The notes beneath the pieces are model-generated. The model was not told where the DNA came from. It was given only the letters and a program-made list of their open reading frames with translations, and ran no database searches. A stretch of DNA of 64,000 nucleotides from Romboutsia_E sp900604535 (lineage in GTDB: Bacteria; Bacillota; Clostridia; Peptostreptococcales; Peptostreptococcaceae), in the NCBI RefSeq assembly GCF_900604535.1, contig NZ_UWOT01000001.1, positions 186,001 through 250,000 on the forward strand, read 5' to 3'. How positions within the stretch are numbered: position 1 is the first letter of the stretch; each line of letters opens with the position of its first letter. Below, piece after piece: positions 1 to 8,755 of this stretch. The translations under genes and the position numbers were made by a program.

Positions 1-451
1 TATTTCCATTAATAATTACCTGCTCATTAATAAGTATATTTATCTCTTCATCTTCTGATAGTATTCTAGGCTTAATACCTTTTTCTTTAACATAGTAAAG
101 TAAGTTAATATTAGCTATTGTATGATCTATTCTTCCACCTAAAGCTCCTATAAAGTCAATTTCTTTTGCATTAAGATTTTGAGCTAAAAATATACAAATC
201 TCAGAGTCAGTCTCATCTTTTTTTGCTGGAAATTTTTTAAAAGAAACGTTCTTTTTCCTATAATAATCTACAATATCTGATTTTGCAGAATCTAAATCAC
301 CAATGATATAATCAGGTATAACCCCCATATTATATAAATGATTTGCTCCTCCATCTGCACAAATAATAAAATCATATTTCTCATTTTCTATTATAAATTT
401 AGTTTTATTATAATCTTTAATTTCTCCATTAAGAACGATACATACTTTCAT
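1..451 (-). CDS. thiN: Thiamine pyrophosphokinase (3' end cut by window edge)
   Basis: Transfers pyrophosphate from ATP to thiamine to make thiamine diphosphate in the cytoplasm. About 150 N-terminal residues are visible and the frame is still open at base 1, so the C-terminal part is missing. The protein starts MKVCIVLNGEI and carries the family signatures ADGGAN, PDYIIGDLDS and GALGGRIDH, whose acidic residues bind metal and substrate. The ATG lies behind a good ribosome site (AGGTGG), 8 bases after the rpe stop, so it is probably co-transcribed as the last visible gene of the rsgA-rpe-thiN series, the order seen in many Firmicutes. Confidence 0.93.
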   Translation of the reverse strand, partial: MKVCIVLNGEIKDYNKTKFIIENEKYDFIICADGGANHLYNMGVIPDYIIGDLDSAKSDIVDYYRKKNVSFKKFPAKKDETDSEICIFLAQNLNAKEIDFIGALGGRIDHTIANINLLYYVKEKGIKPRILSEDEEINILINEQVIINGN

Positions 452-459
452 TTTGCCAC

Positions 460-1116
460 CTATATAGATGCATTTTTTCTAAATAATTTTACAGTTTCTT
501 CTATATTATCACTATTAAATATAGCCGATCCTGCTACTATAACATTAGCACCTGCATCTACTACTTTATGAACATTTTCTGGCTTTATTCCACCATCGAC
601 TTGAATATCTACACTTAAGTTTCTAGAGTCTATAATTTCTTTTAATTCTTTTATTTTAGGTATCATACCTTCTATAAAAGATTGACCTCCAAATCCAGGA
701 TTAACAGTCATTATTAAAACCATATCAACATCGTCTAATACATGCTTAATACTTTCTATTGGAGTAGCTGGATTTAAAGCAACTCCTGCTTTTATATTAT
801 AAGATTTTATATTTTGTATAGTTCTATGAAGATGTTTACACGCTTCTTGGTGTACAACTATCATATCACATCCAGCATTTACAAACTCTTTTATGTAGTT
901 ATCTGGATTTTCTATCATAAGATGTGCATCAAATACCATTTTAACATCTTTTCTCAAAGACTTTACAATCCCAGGACCTAAAGTTATATTAGGAACAAAG
1001 TGACCGTCCATTACATCTATGTGTAAGTATTCACAACCTGCATTTTCTACTTTCTTTACATCTTCTAATAATCTTGCAAAATCTGCTGATAGTATCGATG
1101 GTGCTAATTTGATCAT
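460..1116 (-). CDS. rpe: Ribulose-phosphate 3-epimerase
   Basis: Interconverts ribulose 5-phosphate and xylulose 5-phosphate in the pentose phosphate pathway. At 218 residues it has the normal family length. The TIM-barrel motifs are present: LAPSILSADF near the start, HIDVMDGHFVPN with a metal ligand, VNPGFGGQSF, and VDGGI near the C-terminus. A longer frame reaches upstream, but the ATG before IKLAPSIL has a strong ribosome site (AAGGAGAT) and matches the family N-terminus, so I use it. It begins one base after the rsgA stop, and its ribosome site lies inside the rsgA coding end, which suggests translational coupling. Confidence 0.96.
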   Translation of the reverse strand: MIKLAPSILSADFARLLEDVKKVENAGCEYLHIDVMDGHFVPNITLGPGIVKSLRKDVKMVFDAHLMIENPDNYIKEFVNAGCDMIVVHQEACKHLHRTIQNIKSYNIKAGVALNPATPIESIKHVLDDVDMVLIMTVNPGFGGQSFIEGMIPKIKELKEIIDSRNLSVDIQVDGGIKPENVHKVVDAGANVIVAGSAIFNSDNIEETVKLFRKNASI

Positions 1117-1117
1117 T

Positions 1118-2008
1118 TTAATATCTCCTTTTTCCTTGTTTACTTTGTCTAATTTCATTTAAAAGCTGTATATAGCTATCATATCTTTCTTTAGATATTT
1201 CTTCATTTTCTACAGCTTCTTTAACCCCACATCCAGGTTCATTTTCATGAATACACCTAGATCCAAATTTACAATCATCAAAGTTATCAAATTCTATAAA
1301 ATAATCTTTAAGTTCATTTTCTTCTATATCATCTAAAGTTAATGAACTAAACCCTGGAGTGTCTGCAACCATACCTCCACAATCTAATTTTAATAACTCT
1401 GCATGTCTTGTAGTATGTTTACCTCTTTTTATTTTATCACTTACTTCTCCTGTTTGTAACATAAAATTACTATCTATTTCATTTAGTAAGCTTGATTTTC
1501 CAACTCCAGATGGACCAGCAAATACAACAACATTTCCACTTAGTTCATCTTTTATTTTATCAATATTTAATTTAGTTTTATTACTTACAGGTATTACTTT
1601 ATATCCACTTAGTTCATATATATTAGTTATCTTTTCCAAAGTATTATCATCATCTAAGTCAGCTTTAGTAAGTACTATTACTATTTCTAAACCTTCCTTT
1701 TCAGCTAAAACTATAAATCTATCTAATAAAGATAAATGTGGTTTTGGATTTTTTACTGCAAATACTATTAATGCTTTATCTACATTAGCAATTGGTGGTC
1801 TAATTAATTCCGTATCCCTTTTATCTATTTCTTCTACTACACCTTTTTTAGTTTCTTCATCTACTATACTTATTTCTACTCTATCCCCTACTAGAGGAGT
1901 TACTTTTTGCTTTCTAAAAATTCCCCTAGCTCTACATTCATAAATTCCCTTTTCTGTATCTACGTAATAAAATCCCCCTATTCCTTTTATAATCTTTCCT
2001 TGTAACAT
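1118..2008 (-). CDS. rsgA: Small-subunit ribosome biogenesis GTPase RsgA
   Basis: Circularly permuted GTPase that checks late 30S ribosome assembly. The order of motifs shows the permutation: an OB-fold N-terminus (about 1-65), G4 (TKAD, 114-117), then G1 (GPSGVGKSS, 165-173) and G3 (DTPG, 216-219). A C-terminal zinc site follows (Cys246, Cys252, His254, Cys260). At 296 residues the length is typical. The ribosome site AAAGGAGG precedes ATG. The gene follows prkC after a hairpin terminator and about 160 bases of AT-rich sequence, and it leads into rpe and thiN. Confidence 0.96.
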   Translation of the reverse strand: MLQGKIIKGIGGFYYVDTEKGIYECRARGIFRKQKVTPLVGDRVEISIVDEETKKGVVEEIDKRDTELIRPPIANVDKALIVFAVKNPKPHLSLLDRFIVLAEKEGLEIVIVLTKADLDDDNTLEKITNIYELSGYKVIPVSNKTKLNIDKIKDELSGNVVVFAGPSGVGKSSLLNEIDSNFMLQTGEVSDKIKRGKHTTRHAELLKLDCGGMVADTPGFSSLTLDDIEENELKDYFIEFDNFDDCKFGSRCIHENEPGCGVKEAVENEEISKERYDSYIQLLNEIRQSKQGKRRY

Positions 2009-2171
2009 TAAATTCCTCCTTTAAAATTGAGTGTGTCTATATAATTTACGTATATCTATATATAATAGCATAATAACTTTATAATTAATTATACTCCTAA
2101 TTTATTATCTTACTATATTTTATACATATTTCATATAAAAAAGAAATCTTTTAATCTTTTTAATTACATAA

Positions 2172-2211
2172 AATAAGACTAATATCTTTATTTTAAGATA
2201 CTAGTCTTATT
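2172..2211 (-). terminator. Intrinsic terminator after prkC
   Basis: Arms 2172-2188 and 2195-2211 pair over 17 bases with one weak pair and a 6-base loop, followed on the minus strand by TTATTTTATG. It lies just past the prkC stop. The remaining intergenic sequence to rsgA is AT-rich, with no element I can name. Confidence 0.75.
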
Positions 2212-2234
2212 GAGCATTATTATTTTAATTAAAT

Positions 2235-4034
2235 TTATTCTCCATCTGATTGAGGTAATGCTGTTCCACCTTCTGCATCAGGTATACTTATACTTGGTAC
2301 ATCTCCTGAACCATTTTGTGTAGAATCATCTGGTGTTTGTATATCACTGGATCCACCATTATTTTGATTGTTATTTCCAGTATTAGAGTTATTACCAGAA
2401 TTATTGTTGCTATTATTGTTTACATTGTTATCGCTATTGTTATTATCCGGAGTTTGCGTATTATTATTTGTATCCTCTGGTATTGTATTAGTTTCTTCTT
2501 TTACAGGTTCTGGACCTTTACTTACTACTACATCTACACTAGATACACCTGATCCTGAAGTTGGATTTTGTTTTATTACTATACCTTCTTCATAACTACT
2601 ATTATATTCACGCTTTATATTACCTAGTTTCATATTATTTTGACCTAATATTTGTTCTGCTTCTGTAAGTGTAAGCCCAACTATACTAGGTACCTCACTT
2701 TGTTTTTGACCTTGACTTAAAACAATAGTTATAGTATCTCCTTTACTAACTTCTGTTCCAGAAAATGGACTTTGAGATATAACATGATCTACTTCTACAG
2801 TATCGCTATAATCACGTTTTATAGTAATATATAAACCTAATTCTTCAAGCTGTTTCTTTACTGTATCTAAATCTTGATTACTAAAATCAGGTAATGACAC
2901 TACCTGCTTTTCAGTACTACTTCCTGATAACATACTTATTACAAATTTAGATACAAAAAATACTTGAACAAGTAAAATTATACCTAATACTATAGCAACT
3001 ATCTTTAATCGCTTCTTTACCTTTGGACTGTCTTCTTTTTGCACTTTATTTTTTTTCTTTTTTATATTTTCCTTTTTAGGTTTAGAAATTACTTTTGGTG
3101 CATCTTCTATTAGCTTTTCATCTTCATCTTCTATATCTGCACTCTGCTCAATTTTTTCTATATCAATATGCTTAGTAGCAAAGTTATCATATTCTTTTAT
3201 AAAATCTAAATCTATATTTTTTTCTATATAATCGATATCATCTATTAACTCTTCAGCACTTTGATATCTAGCTTCACTAGATTTCTCTGTAAGTTTCTTT
3301 ATTAAAGTTCTTACACTTTGAGGTATACTAACTTTTTCTTCTGATGTGAATTCTACATCATCGTTTATATGTTGTAAGGCTATAGATATAGGGCTATCAC
3401 CTCTAAATGGAACCCTCCCTATTATCATTTCATATAAAACAATTCCTAGAGCATATAAGTCTGCAGTTGCATTTACACTTTGTCCCTTTGCTTGCTCTGG
3501 AGAAAAATAATGAACTGATCCTATTATATTTCCTACATTAGTCATAGTTGAATTGGATACAGCCTTTGCAATACCAAAATCTGCAACTTTAACAATCCTA
3601 CCTTCATTCGATATTAGTATATTATGAGGTTTTATGTCTCTATGTACTATACCCTTTCTATGTGCAGCGCTAAGGGCCATAGCTATTTGTTTAGTTATAT
3701 CAAGAGCTGTGTACTCATCTAAAGTACCCTCATTTTTGATTATATCTTTTAGGTTTTGTCCATCTATATACTCCATAACAATATAATGAACTTTACCATC
3801 TTCTCCTACATCATATACATTAACAATATTCGGATGAGATAAACTTGCAACTGCTTCAGCTTCTCTCTTAAATTTTTTTAAGAAATCTTCATCATCTACA
3901 AACTCCGGTCTAAGAACTTTAACTGCTACTGTTCTATTTAGCAACTTATCTTTTGCTTCATAAACAAATGCCATACCTCCATCACCAATTTTTCTGATGA
4001 TTTGGTATCTATTTCCTAAAATTGTATCTCCCAC
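2235..4034 (-). CDS. prkC: PASTA-domain Ser/Thr protein kinase
   Basis: Membrane Ser/Thr kinase that senses cell-wall fragments and phosphorylates division, wall and metabolic proteins. The cytoplasmic kinase domain (1-270) has the Gly loop IGDGGMAFVYEA, Lys39, HRDIKPHN with catalytic Asp133, and DFG at 152-154. A Lys/Glu-rich linker leads to one membrane helix (about 345-367), then two PASTA domains (about 377-441 and 446-507). An 80-90 residue tail very rich in Asn, Ser and Gly follows, resembling the SGN-rich segment described in C. difficile PrkC. Start is GTG behind AGGACGG, 16 bases after the stop of its phosphatase partner. Confidence 0.96.
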   Translation of the reverse strand: MGDTILGNRYQIIRKIGDGGMAFVYEAKDKLLNRTVAVKVLRPEFVDDEDFLKKFKREAEAVASLSHPNIVNVYDVGEDGKVHYIVMEYIDGQNLKDIIKNEGTLDEYTALDITKQIAMALSAAHRKGIVHRDIKPHNILISNEGRIVKVADFGIAKAVSNSTMTNVGNIIGSVHYFSPEQAKGQSVNATADLYALGIVLYEMIIGRVPFRGDSPISIALQHINDDVEFTSEEKVSIPQSVRTLIKKLTEKSSEARYQSAEELIDDIDYIEKNIDLDFIKEYDNFATKHIDIEKIEQSADIEDEDEKLIEDAPKVISKPKKENIKKKKNKVQKEDSPKVKKRLKIVAIVLGIILLVQVFFVSKFVISMLSGSSTEKQVVSLPDFSNQDLDTVKKQLEELGLYITIKRDYSDTVEVDHVISQSPFSGTEVSKGDTITIVLSQGQKQSEVPSIVGLTLTEAEQILGQNNMKLGNIKREYNSSYEEGIVIKQNPTSGSGVSSVDVVVSKGPEPVKEETNTIPEDTNNNTQTPDNNNSDNNVNNNSNNNSGNNSNTGNNNQNNGGSSDIQTPDDSTQNGSGDVPSISIPDAEGGTALPQSDGE

Positions 4035-4050
4035 TATATCACCGTCCTAA

Positions 4051-4800
4051 TTACACTTTTATTAATATAACAGAGACATTGTCTCTTCCAGAAATTTCAT
4101 TAGCCATATCAATTAAATTCTTACTCATATCTGGTATATCTTCTTTTTTTGATAATACACTTATTATATCTTCTTTACTAGCGCAACCTGTTAATCCATC
4201 AGTTGCAAGAAGAACTAAATCATTTTCTTTTAATTTATACTTAAATATATCAACTATAACCATATCTTCTGTACCCATAGCCCTAGTTATATGGTTTCTT
4301 CGAGGATGATTTCTAGCTTCTTCCTCAGTTATTACGTTAGCTCTTAAAAGTTCTTCAACAACAGAATGGTCTATACTAACTTGAGTTAATATATCATCAC
4401 TCAATAAGTAGCACCTACTATCACCTACATTAGCAACATATAAGTTGTCCTTATATAATATAGCCGTAACTAATGTAGTTCCCATTCCAAAGCATTCTTC
4501 TTCTTCTACCGATTTTTTATAAATAATTGAATTAACATTATTATATGCTTGCTTAATTATATCATCAATATAATCTATTTTTATGCTACTGCTTTGTAAT
4601 AAATTCTCTTTTAAGAATTTTAATATATTATCTACAGCTAATTTACTTGCAACTTCACCCTTATTATGACCACCCATGCCATCTGCTAGGGCAAATATTC
4701 CTATAGCTTGTTCATTTTTAGTCTGTATAACTTCCCCCATACAGTAATCTTCATTATTCTTTCTTATTTTTCCAATGTGGGAGTCACAACTATAAATCAT
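4051..4800 (-). CDS. stp: PP2C-type Ser/Thr protein phosphatase
   Basis: Metal-dependent phosphatase expected to reverse PrkC phosphorylation. The 249 residues fit a minimal PP2C (PrpC/Stp) domain. Visible motifs are the NED metal/substrate region near residue 17, ADGMGGH (39-45) with the metal-binding Asp, NVGDSRCYLL, DHSVVEEL, LLATDGLTG, and the final GRDNVSVILIKV. It starts at ATG after a purine-rich site (AAGGGGGAAA), sits between rlmN and prkC, and the pair is almost certainly one transcriptional unit with the rsmB-rlmN genes upstream. Confidence 0.96.
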   Translation of the reverse strand: MIYSCDSHIGKIRKNNEDYCMGEVIQTKNEQAIGIFALADGMGGHNKGEVASKLAVDNILKFLKENLLQSSSIKIDYIDDIIKQAYNNVNSIIYKKSVEEEECFGMGTTLVTAILYKDNLYVANVGDSRCYLLSDDILTQVSIDHSVVEELLRANVITEEEARNHPRRNHITRAMGTEDMVIVDIFKYKLKENDLVLLATDGLTGCASKEDIISVLSKKEDIPDMSKNLIDMANEISGRDNVSVILIKV

Positions 4801-4817
4801 AAGATTTCCCCCTTAAG

Positions 4818-5849
4818 CTACTTATGTTTTCTTCTTAATTGTCCACAAGCTCCTCCTATATCAGAGCCCATAGAAATTCTAACTGTAGCTGGTATATTAT
4901 TTTTTTCTAAATAATCTCTAAACTTATATATATAAGATTTATCTGGTCTTTCATATTCTCTCTCTTCAACTTTATTTATAGGTATTAAATTTACATGACA
5001 TAGCATACCCTTTAAGAGCTTCACTATCTCTTTAGCCTCTTTTTCTGAGTCATTAACACCTTTTATCAAAGAATATTCAAATGTAACTCTTCTATTTGTT
5101 TTCTTTATATAGTACTTACAAGCATCTATTAATTGATTAACTTTATATGCTTTAGCTACAGGCATAATCTCTTGTCTTTTTTCATCAAAAGGAGAGTGTA
5201 GTGATAATGCTAGATTTATAGGTAATCCTAAGTCAGCAAGATCGTACATTCTAGGAACTAGCCCACAAGTTGATAGAGTTATATGTCTATATCCTATATT
5301 AAGACCATTTTTCTCATTAACTAACTTTAAGAATTTTATAGTGTTCTCATAATTATCTAGAGGCTCTCCACTGCCCATTAATACAAGATTCGATACTCTT
5401 TTACCTGTATCCTCTTGAATTTTCATTATTTGATCTAAAATTTCCCAAGGTTCTAGGTTTCTTATTAATCCTTCTAATGTAGATGCGCAGAAGTTACATC
5501 CCATTCTACATCCTACTTGGTTTGAAATACAAACTGTTACCCTATCTTCATAATCCATCATTACAGTTTCAATTATATTACCATCATTTAATAAGAATAA
5601 GTATTTTTTTGTTTTATCTACTTTAGATTCCAATCTTAACTCTTTCTTTATATTGCCTATATAAGATACTTCTTCTAATTTTTCTCTTAAACTTTTAGGT
5701 ATATTATTCATATCATCAAAAGTTTTAGCACCTTTATATATCCAAGAAAAAATTTGTGAACCTCTAAATGCTTTTTCTCCAATACTTACTAAAAATTCTT
5801 TTAATTCTTCTTCTGTCATATTCTTTAATGCTACTTTGTTTTGCTTCAT
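4818..5849 (-). CDS. rlmN: Dual-specificity 23S rRNA/tRNA adenine-C2 methyltransferase
   Basis: Radical-SAM enzyme that methylates C2 of A2503 in 23S rRNA and A37 of some tRNAs. The iron-sulfur cluster motif CxxxCxxC is present (Cys114, Cys118, Cys121), along with MGSGEPLDN, the Ser-rich substrate region, and the C-terminal GGACGQL with the catalytic Cys (about 335). A GTG nine bases upstream is in frame but only two bases from AAGG. The ATG at 5849 has workable spacing and is preferred, giving 343 residues. Its ribosome site overlaps the rsmB stop. Confidence 0.95.
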   Translation of the reverse strand: MKQNKVALKNMTEEELKEFLVSIGEKAFRGSQIFSWIYKGAKTFDDMNNIPKSLREKLEEVSYIGNIKKELRLESKVDKTKKYLFLLNDGNIIETVMMDYEDRVTVCISNQVGCRMGCNFCASTLEGLIRNLEPWEILDQIMKIQEDTGKRVSNLVLMGSGEPLDNYENTIKFLKLVNEKNGLNIGYRHITLSTCGLVPRMYDLADLGLPINLALSLHSPFDEKRQEIMPVAKAYKVNQLIDACKYYIKKTNRRVTFEYSLIKGVNDSEKEAKEIVKLLKGMLCHVNLIPINKVEEREYERPDKSYIYKFRDYLEKNNIPATVRISMGSDIGGACGQLRRKHK

Positions 5850-5857
5850 ATTTATCA

Positions 5858-7186
5858 CTACCTTACTCTTTTTAATTTTGCTATAAAGAACCCGTCTATA
5901 TCATGAATATTTGGATATATTTTTAAATATCCATTTTCTTGATTATCTAAATCTACTTTAACTTCACCTATAGGCACTAAAGTAAAATTACTATTATTAG
6001 CTAAGAAATCATTAATTATATCTATATTTTCATTATCTTGTATAGTACATGTACTATATACTAAAGTCCCACCTATTTTAACATATTTAGATGCATTATT
6101 AAGTATTGTCTTTTGTATATCAGGTAATCCCTTAAGTTCTGCTTTTTCCTTATATTTTATCTCAGGCTTTCTTCTTATTATACCAAGACCAGAACAAGGA
6201 ACATCTGCTAATACATAATCAAACTTATCTACACTACTTTCATCTAATATTGACGCATCAAAAGACTGTACATCAACATTTGTAAGCCCTAACCTATCTA
6301 CTGTTGATTGTATAAGTTTTAATTTATGCTCAAATATATCTCTAGATATAACTTGTCCTGTATTATTCATTAATGTAGCTAAATGAGTGGTTTTTCCTCC
6401 TGGAGCACTACATACATCTAAAACCAATGAATTTTCTTTAGGATTCATTACTTTTCCAACAATCATAGAACTTATATCTTGTATTGTAAATAATCCGTCT
6501 TTAAATAATTGATTATTTTCAATATTTTTTAAGTTTTCTACCTTTATAGCTTCTTCAACCATAGGAACTTTACTACAAACTACACCTTCATTTATTAATT
6601 TTTCAATAAGCTCATCTCTAGTAATTTTTAGAGTATTAGTTCTTAAATATACACTTGGTTTCTCATTATTTGCTTCTAATAAATCTTCTGTAAATTCTTT
6701 AGAAAAGTTATTTATCCAATTTTTTATCATCCAAGGCTTATAAGAATATCTTGTAGATAAATACATTATTGTATCATCTTTTATATCTACTTCACCTATA
6801 GTATCTTTTTGCCTAATAACGTTTCTTAAAATTGCATTAACAAATCCAGAAGACCTTTTATCGTATTTTTTAACTAAACTTACAGTTTCATTTACTGCTG
6901 CATAATCTGAAATACTATCTAAAAGTAAAATTTGATAAATACCCATTCTAAGCAATATTTTAACATAAATATTCATCTTTTTACATTTTATCTTAGAAAG
7001 TTTATCTATTATATAGTCTAAATAATATTTATTTTCAACTACACCATAAATTAACTCAGTAGCTAATCCTCTATCTTGGTTATTCATATTTATGTTCTTA
7101 AAATGCTTATTAATAGCTATATTAGAATAATTATTATTTTCCTCTATATCTAAAAGCACCTTTAGTGCTAACTCTCTTGATTTCAT
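5858..7186 (-). CDS. rsmB: 16S rRNA cytosine-967 C5 methyltransferase
   Basis: Methylates C5 of C967 of 16S rRNA. The N-terminal NusB-like RNA-binding domain (about 1-130) is followed by a Rossmann methyltransferase domain. This carries the SAM loop DVCSAPGGKTT (257-267), DVPCSGLG with a conserved Cys331, and YSTCTI with Cys380; the two cysteines are the catalytic pair of this family. It is full length at 442 residues, and the ATG follows AAGGAGA. It is the first gene after a terminator downstream of the zinc-peptidase gene, so a promoter probably lies in 7190-7215, although I cannot point to a convincing one. Confidence 0.95.
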   Translation of the reverse strand: MKSRELALKVLLDIEENNNYSNIAINKHFKNINMNNQDRGLATELIYGVVENKYYLDYIIDKLSKIKCKKMNIYVKILLRMGIYQILLLDSISDYAAVNETVSLVKKYDKRSSGFVNAILRNVIRQKDTIGEVDIKDDTIMYLSTRYSYKPWMIKNWINNFSKEFTEDLLEANNEKPSVYLRTNTLKITRDELIEKLINEGVVCSKVPMVEEAIKVENLKNIENNQLFKDGLFTIQDISSMIVGKVMNPKENSLVLDVCSAPGGKTTHLATLMNNTGQVISRDIFEHKLKLIQSTVDRLGLTNVDVQSFDASILDESSVDKFDYVLADVPCSGLGIIRRKPEIKYKEKAELKGLPDIQKTILNNASKYVKIGGTLVYSTCTIQDNENIDIINDFLANNSNFTLVPIGEVKVDLDNQENGYLKIYPNIHDIDGFFIAKLKRVR

Positions 7187-7214
7187 AAACTGTCTCCTTA
7201 TTTTCCTTCTCTAT

Positions 7215-7276
7215 AAAAAAGGAGTTGTCTTATGGTATAGTATCTAAATTAGATACACGCCCCCTAAGACAGCCCC
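7215..7276 (-). terminator. Long two-part hairpin terminator after zinc-peptidase gene
   Basis: On the minus strand, GGGGCTGTCTTAGGG pairs imperfectly with CCATAAGACAACTCC. Inside it a perfect small hairpin closes (7240-7256), and six T follow. The outer arm resembles those of two other terminators in the window (12671-12720 and 57435-57522). Confidence 0.8.
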
Positions 7277-7279
7277 ATT

Positions 7280-7990
7280 TTAATCATTATTTCTATCTGC
7301 TATTGCTATTAATCTAAGTAATTGAAGTACTGATGTAAGTGCTGCTGCAACATAAGTTAATGCAGCTGCTGTAAGTACCTGTTTACTTCCTCTTAATTCT
7401 TTATTTTCAACTATACCAAGATTATTAAGTTGAACTAATGCTCTACTAGATGCATTAAATTCAACTGGTAAAGTGATTAATTGGAATAATACAGATGCTG
7501 AGAATAAAAGTATTCCTATCTGTAAGAAAACACCTCTACTCATAAATAATCCAAGTGCTATTAATAGCCATGATATATTTGACGCAAAGTTTACTACAGG
7601 AACCAAACTACTTCTTATACTAAGAGGTGCATATCCTTTAGCATGTTGCATTGCATGACCACATTCGTGAGCTGCTACAGATACTGAAGTTATAGATGTA
7701 CCATAATATACATCCTGAGATAATCTTACAACTTTTCTTCTTGGATCATAATGATCACTTAAATGTCCTCTTACCATCTCGATATTTACATCATATAAAC
7801 CATTATTGTTTAGTATTGTTCTTGCTACTTGCTCTCCAGTGTAACCTCTATGAGCATTTATTCTTAAATACTTATTAGTAGTAGTGCTTACTTTATACTG
7901 TGCATACATAGTAAATAATATAGCTGGTATTAGTATAAGCATCGTTCTATCATAGTAAAAACCACCGTAATAACCACCATATCCATACAT
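7280..7990 (-). CDS. Membrane zinc metallopeptidase (YugP family)
   Basis: Predicted neutral zinc peptidase of the Zn_peptidase_2 (YugP) family; its substrates are not known. It has a Gly/Tyr-rich N-terminus (MYGYGGYYGG), a first membrane helix at about 16-30, the zinc motif HECGH (108-112), and two to three further hydrophobic helices at about 128-235. At 236 residues the length matches the family. It starts at ATG after AGGAGAG with slightly long spacing. It sits between the DUF116 gene and rsmB, and a strong terminator follows it. Confidence 0.88.
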   Translation of the reverse strand: MYGYGGYYGGFYYDRTMLILIPAILFTMYAQYKVSTTTNKYLRINAHRGYTGEQVARTILNNNGLYDVNIEMVRGHLSDHYDPRRKVVRLSQDVYYGTSITSVSVAAHECGHAMQHAKGYAPLSIRSSLVPVVNFASNISWLLIALGLFMSRGVFLQIGILLFSASVLFQLITLPVEFNASSRALVQLNNLGIVENKELRGSKQVLTAAALTYVAAALTSVLQLLRLIAIADRNND

Positions 7991-8015
7991 AATTTATAAC
8001 ACTCTCCTATTTTAA

Positions 8016-8747
8016 CTATACGCTAAAGAAGTTTATTGCATTTTCAACTTCTTCAACATCTATACAAGTATCTACACAAGGACCATTTGGTCTTTTATTA
8101 AATACACCTAAAACCGGAATCTTACTTACATCTTGAACTCCAGCAGTTAAATCTCTTTCACATGCAACAGCTATAACTGCTTTAGGTTTATTCTCTAAAA
8201 TAATTTTTCTAGCTAAAGTTCCTCCTGTAGCTACAAATATATCTACATTTTTTTCTTCCTTTAATCTTACTAAATCACCTATATTACATAGTCCACATTG
8301 CTTACAAGTGGCTATATCTGTTGTAACTTTTAACTTACAACTATTTTTTTGAACACAATGTGGTATAAGAATTAGTATATCTTCACTTTTCAAATTATAT
8401 TTTTGACTATATATATATCTATTATTAAGCTTTATATATACTTTTCTTATGTCATCTTTTGGTATTCCTACTAAAGATGCAATTTTTATAATTAAAGGAA
8501 ATATCAAGTTTACAATTTTAAAATTGATACTCATTAATCTTGGTTTTATTTCTTTATCTGAAATTATATTATACGTAATTATAGTTGAAAGTATTATAGC
8601 AACTATTGTAAGTGTAACTATAATATTTACTAAAAACTCAAATATATTTGTTAAGTTTAATAAAAGTATATTTATTATTGATGCTCCAATCATAAGTACA
8701 ACTAGTAAAATAATTATAGTATTTATATATTTTTTTGCATCGATCAT
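8016..8747 (-). CDS. DUF116 membrane protein with cysteine cluster
   Basis: Belongs to the DUF116 family, whose function is not established. Two membrane helices fill about residues 9-60. The soluble part has closely spaced cysteines (131, 137, 148, 151, 154) and more near the C-terminus (ACERDL, GPCVDTC), a pattern that suggests a metal or iron-sulfur site, though this is an inference. The ATG follows AGGTG and begins 8 bases after the fmt stop, so it is co-transcribed with def and fmt. The same placement beside fmt is common in clostridia. Confidence 0.85.
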   Translation of the reverse strand: MIDAKKYINTIIILLVVLMIGASIINILLLNLTNIFEFLVNIIVTLTIVAIILSTIITYNIISDKEIKPRLMSINFKIVNLIFPLIIKIASLVGIPKDDIRKVYIKLNNRYIYSQKYNLKSEDILILIPHCVQKNSCKLKVTTDIATCKQCGLCNIGDLVRLKEEKNVDIFVATGGTLARKIILENKPKAVIAVACERDLTAGVQDVSKIPVLGVFNKRPNGPCVDTCIDVEEVENAINFFSV

Positions 8748-8755
8748 TTTGACAC

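Noticed and set aside
338..571. Open frame of 77 codons on the plus strand
   Set aside because: It lies opposite thiN and rpe, which have clear family motifs, and has no ribosome site or recognisable protein. Many similar plus-strand frames opposite minus-strand genes are rejected for the same reason.
2316..2595. Two overlapping plus-strand frames rich in Ile, Leu and Val
   Set aside because: They are the complement of the Asn/Ser/Gly-rich prkC tail. The hydrophobic look comes from reverse-complemented AAT and GAT codons.
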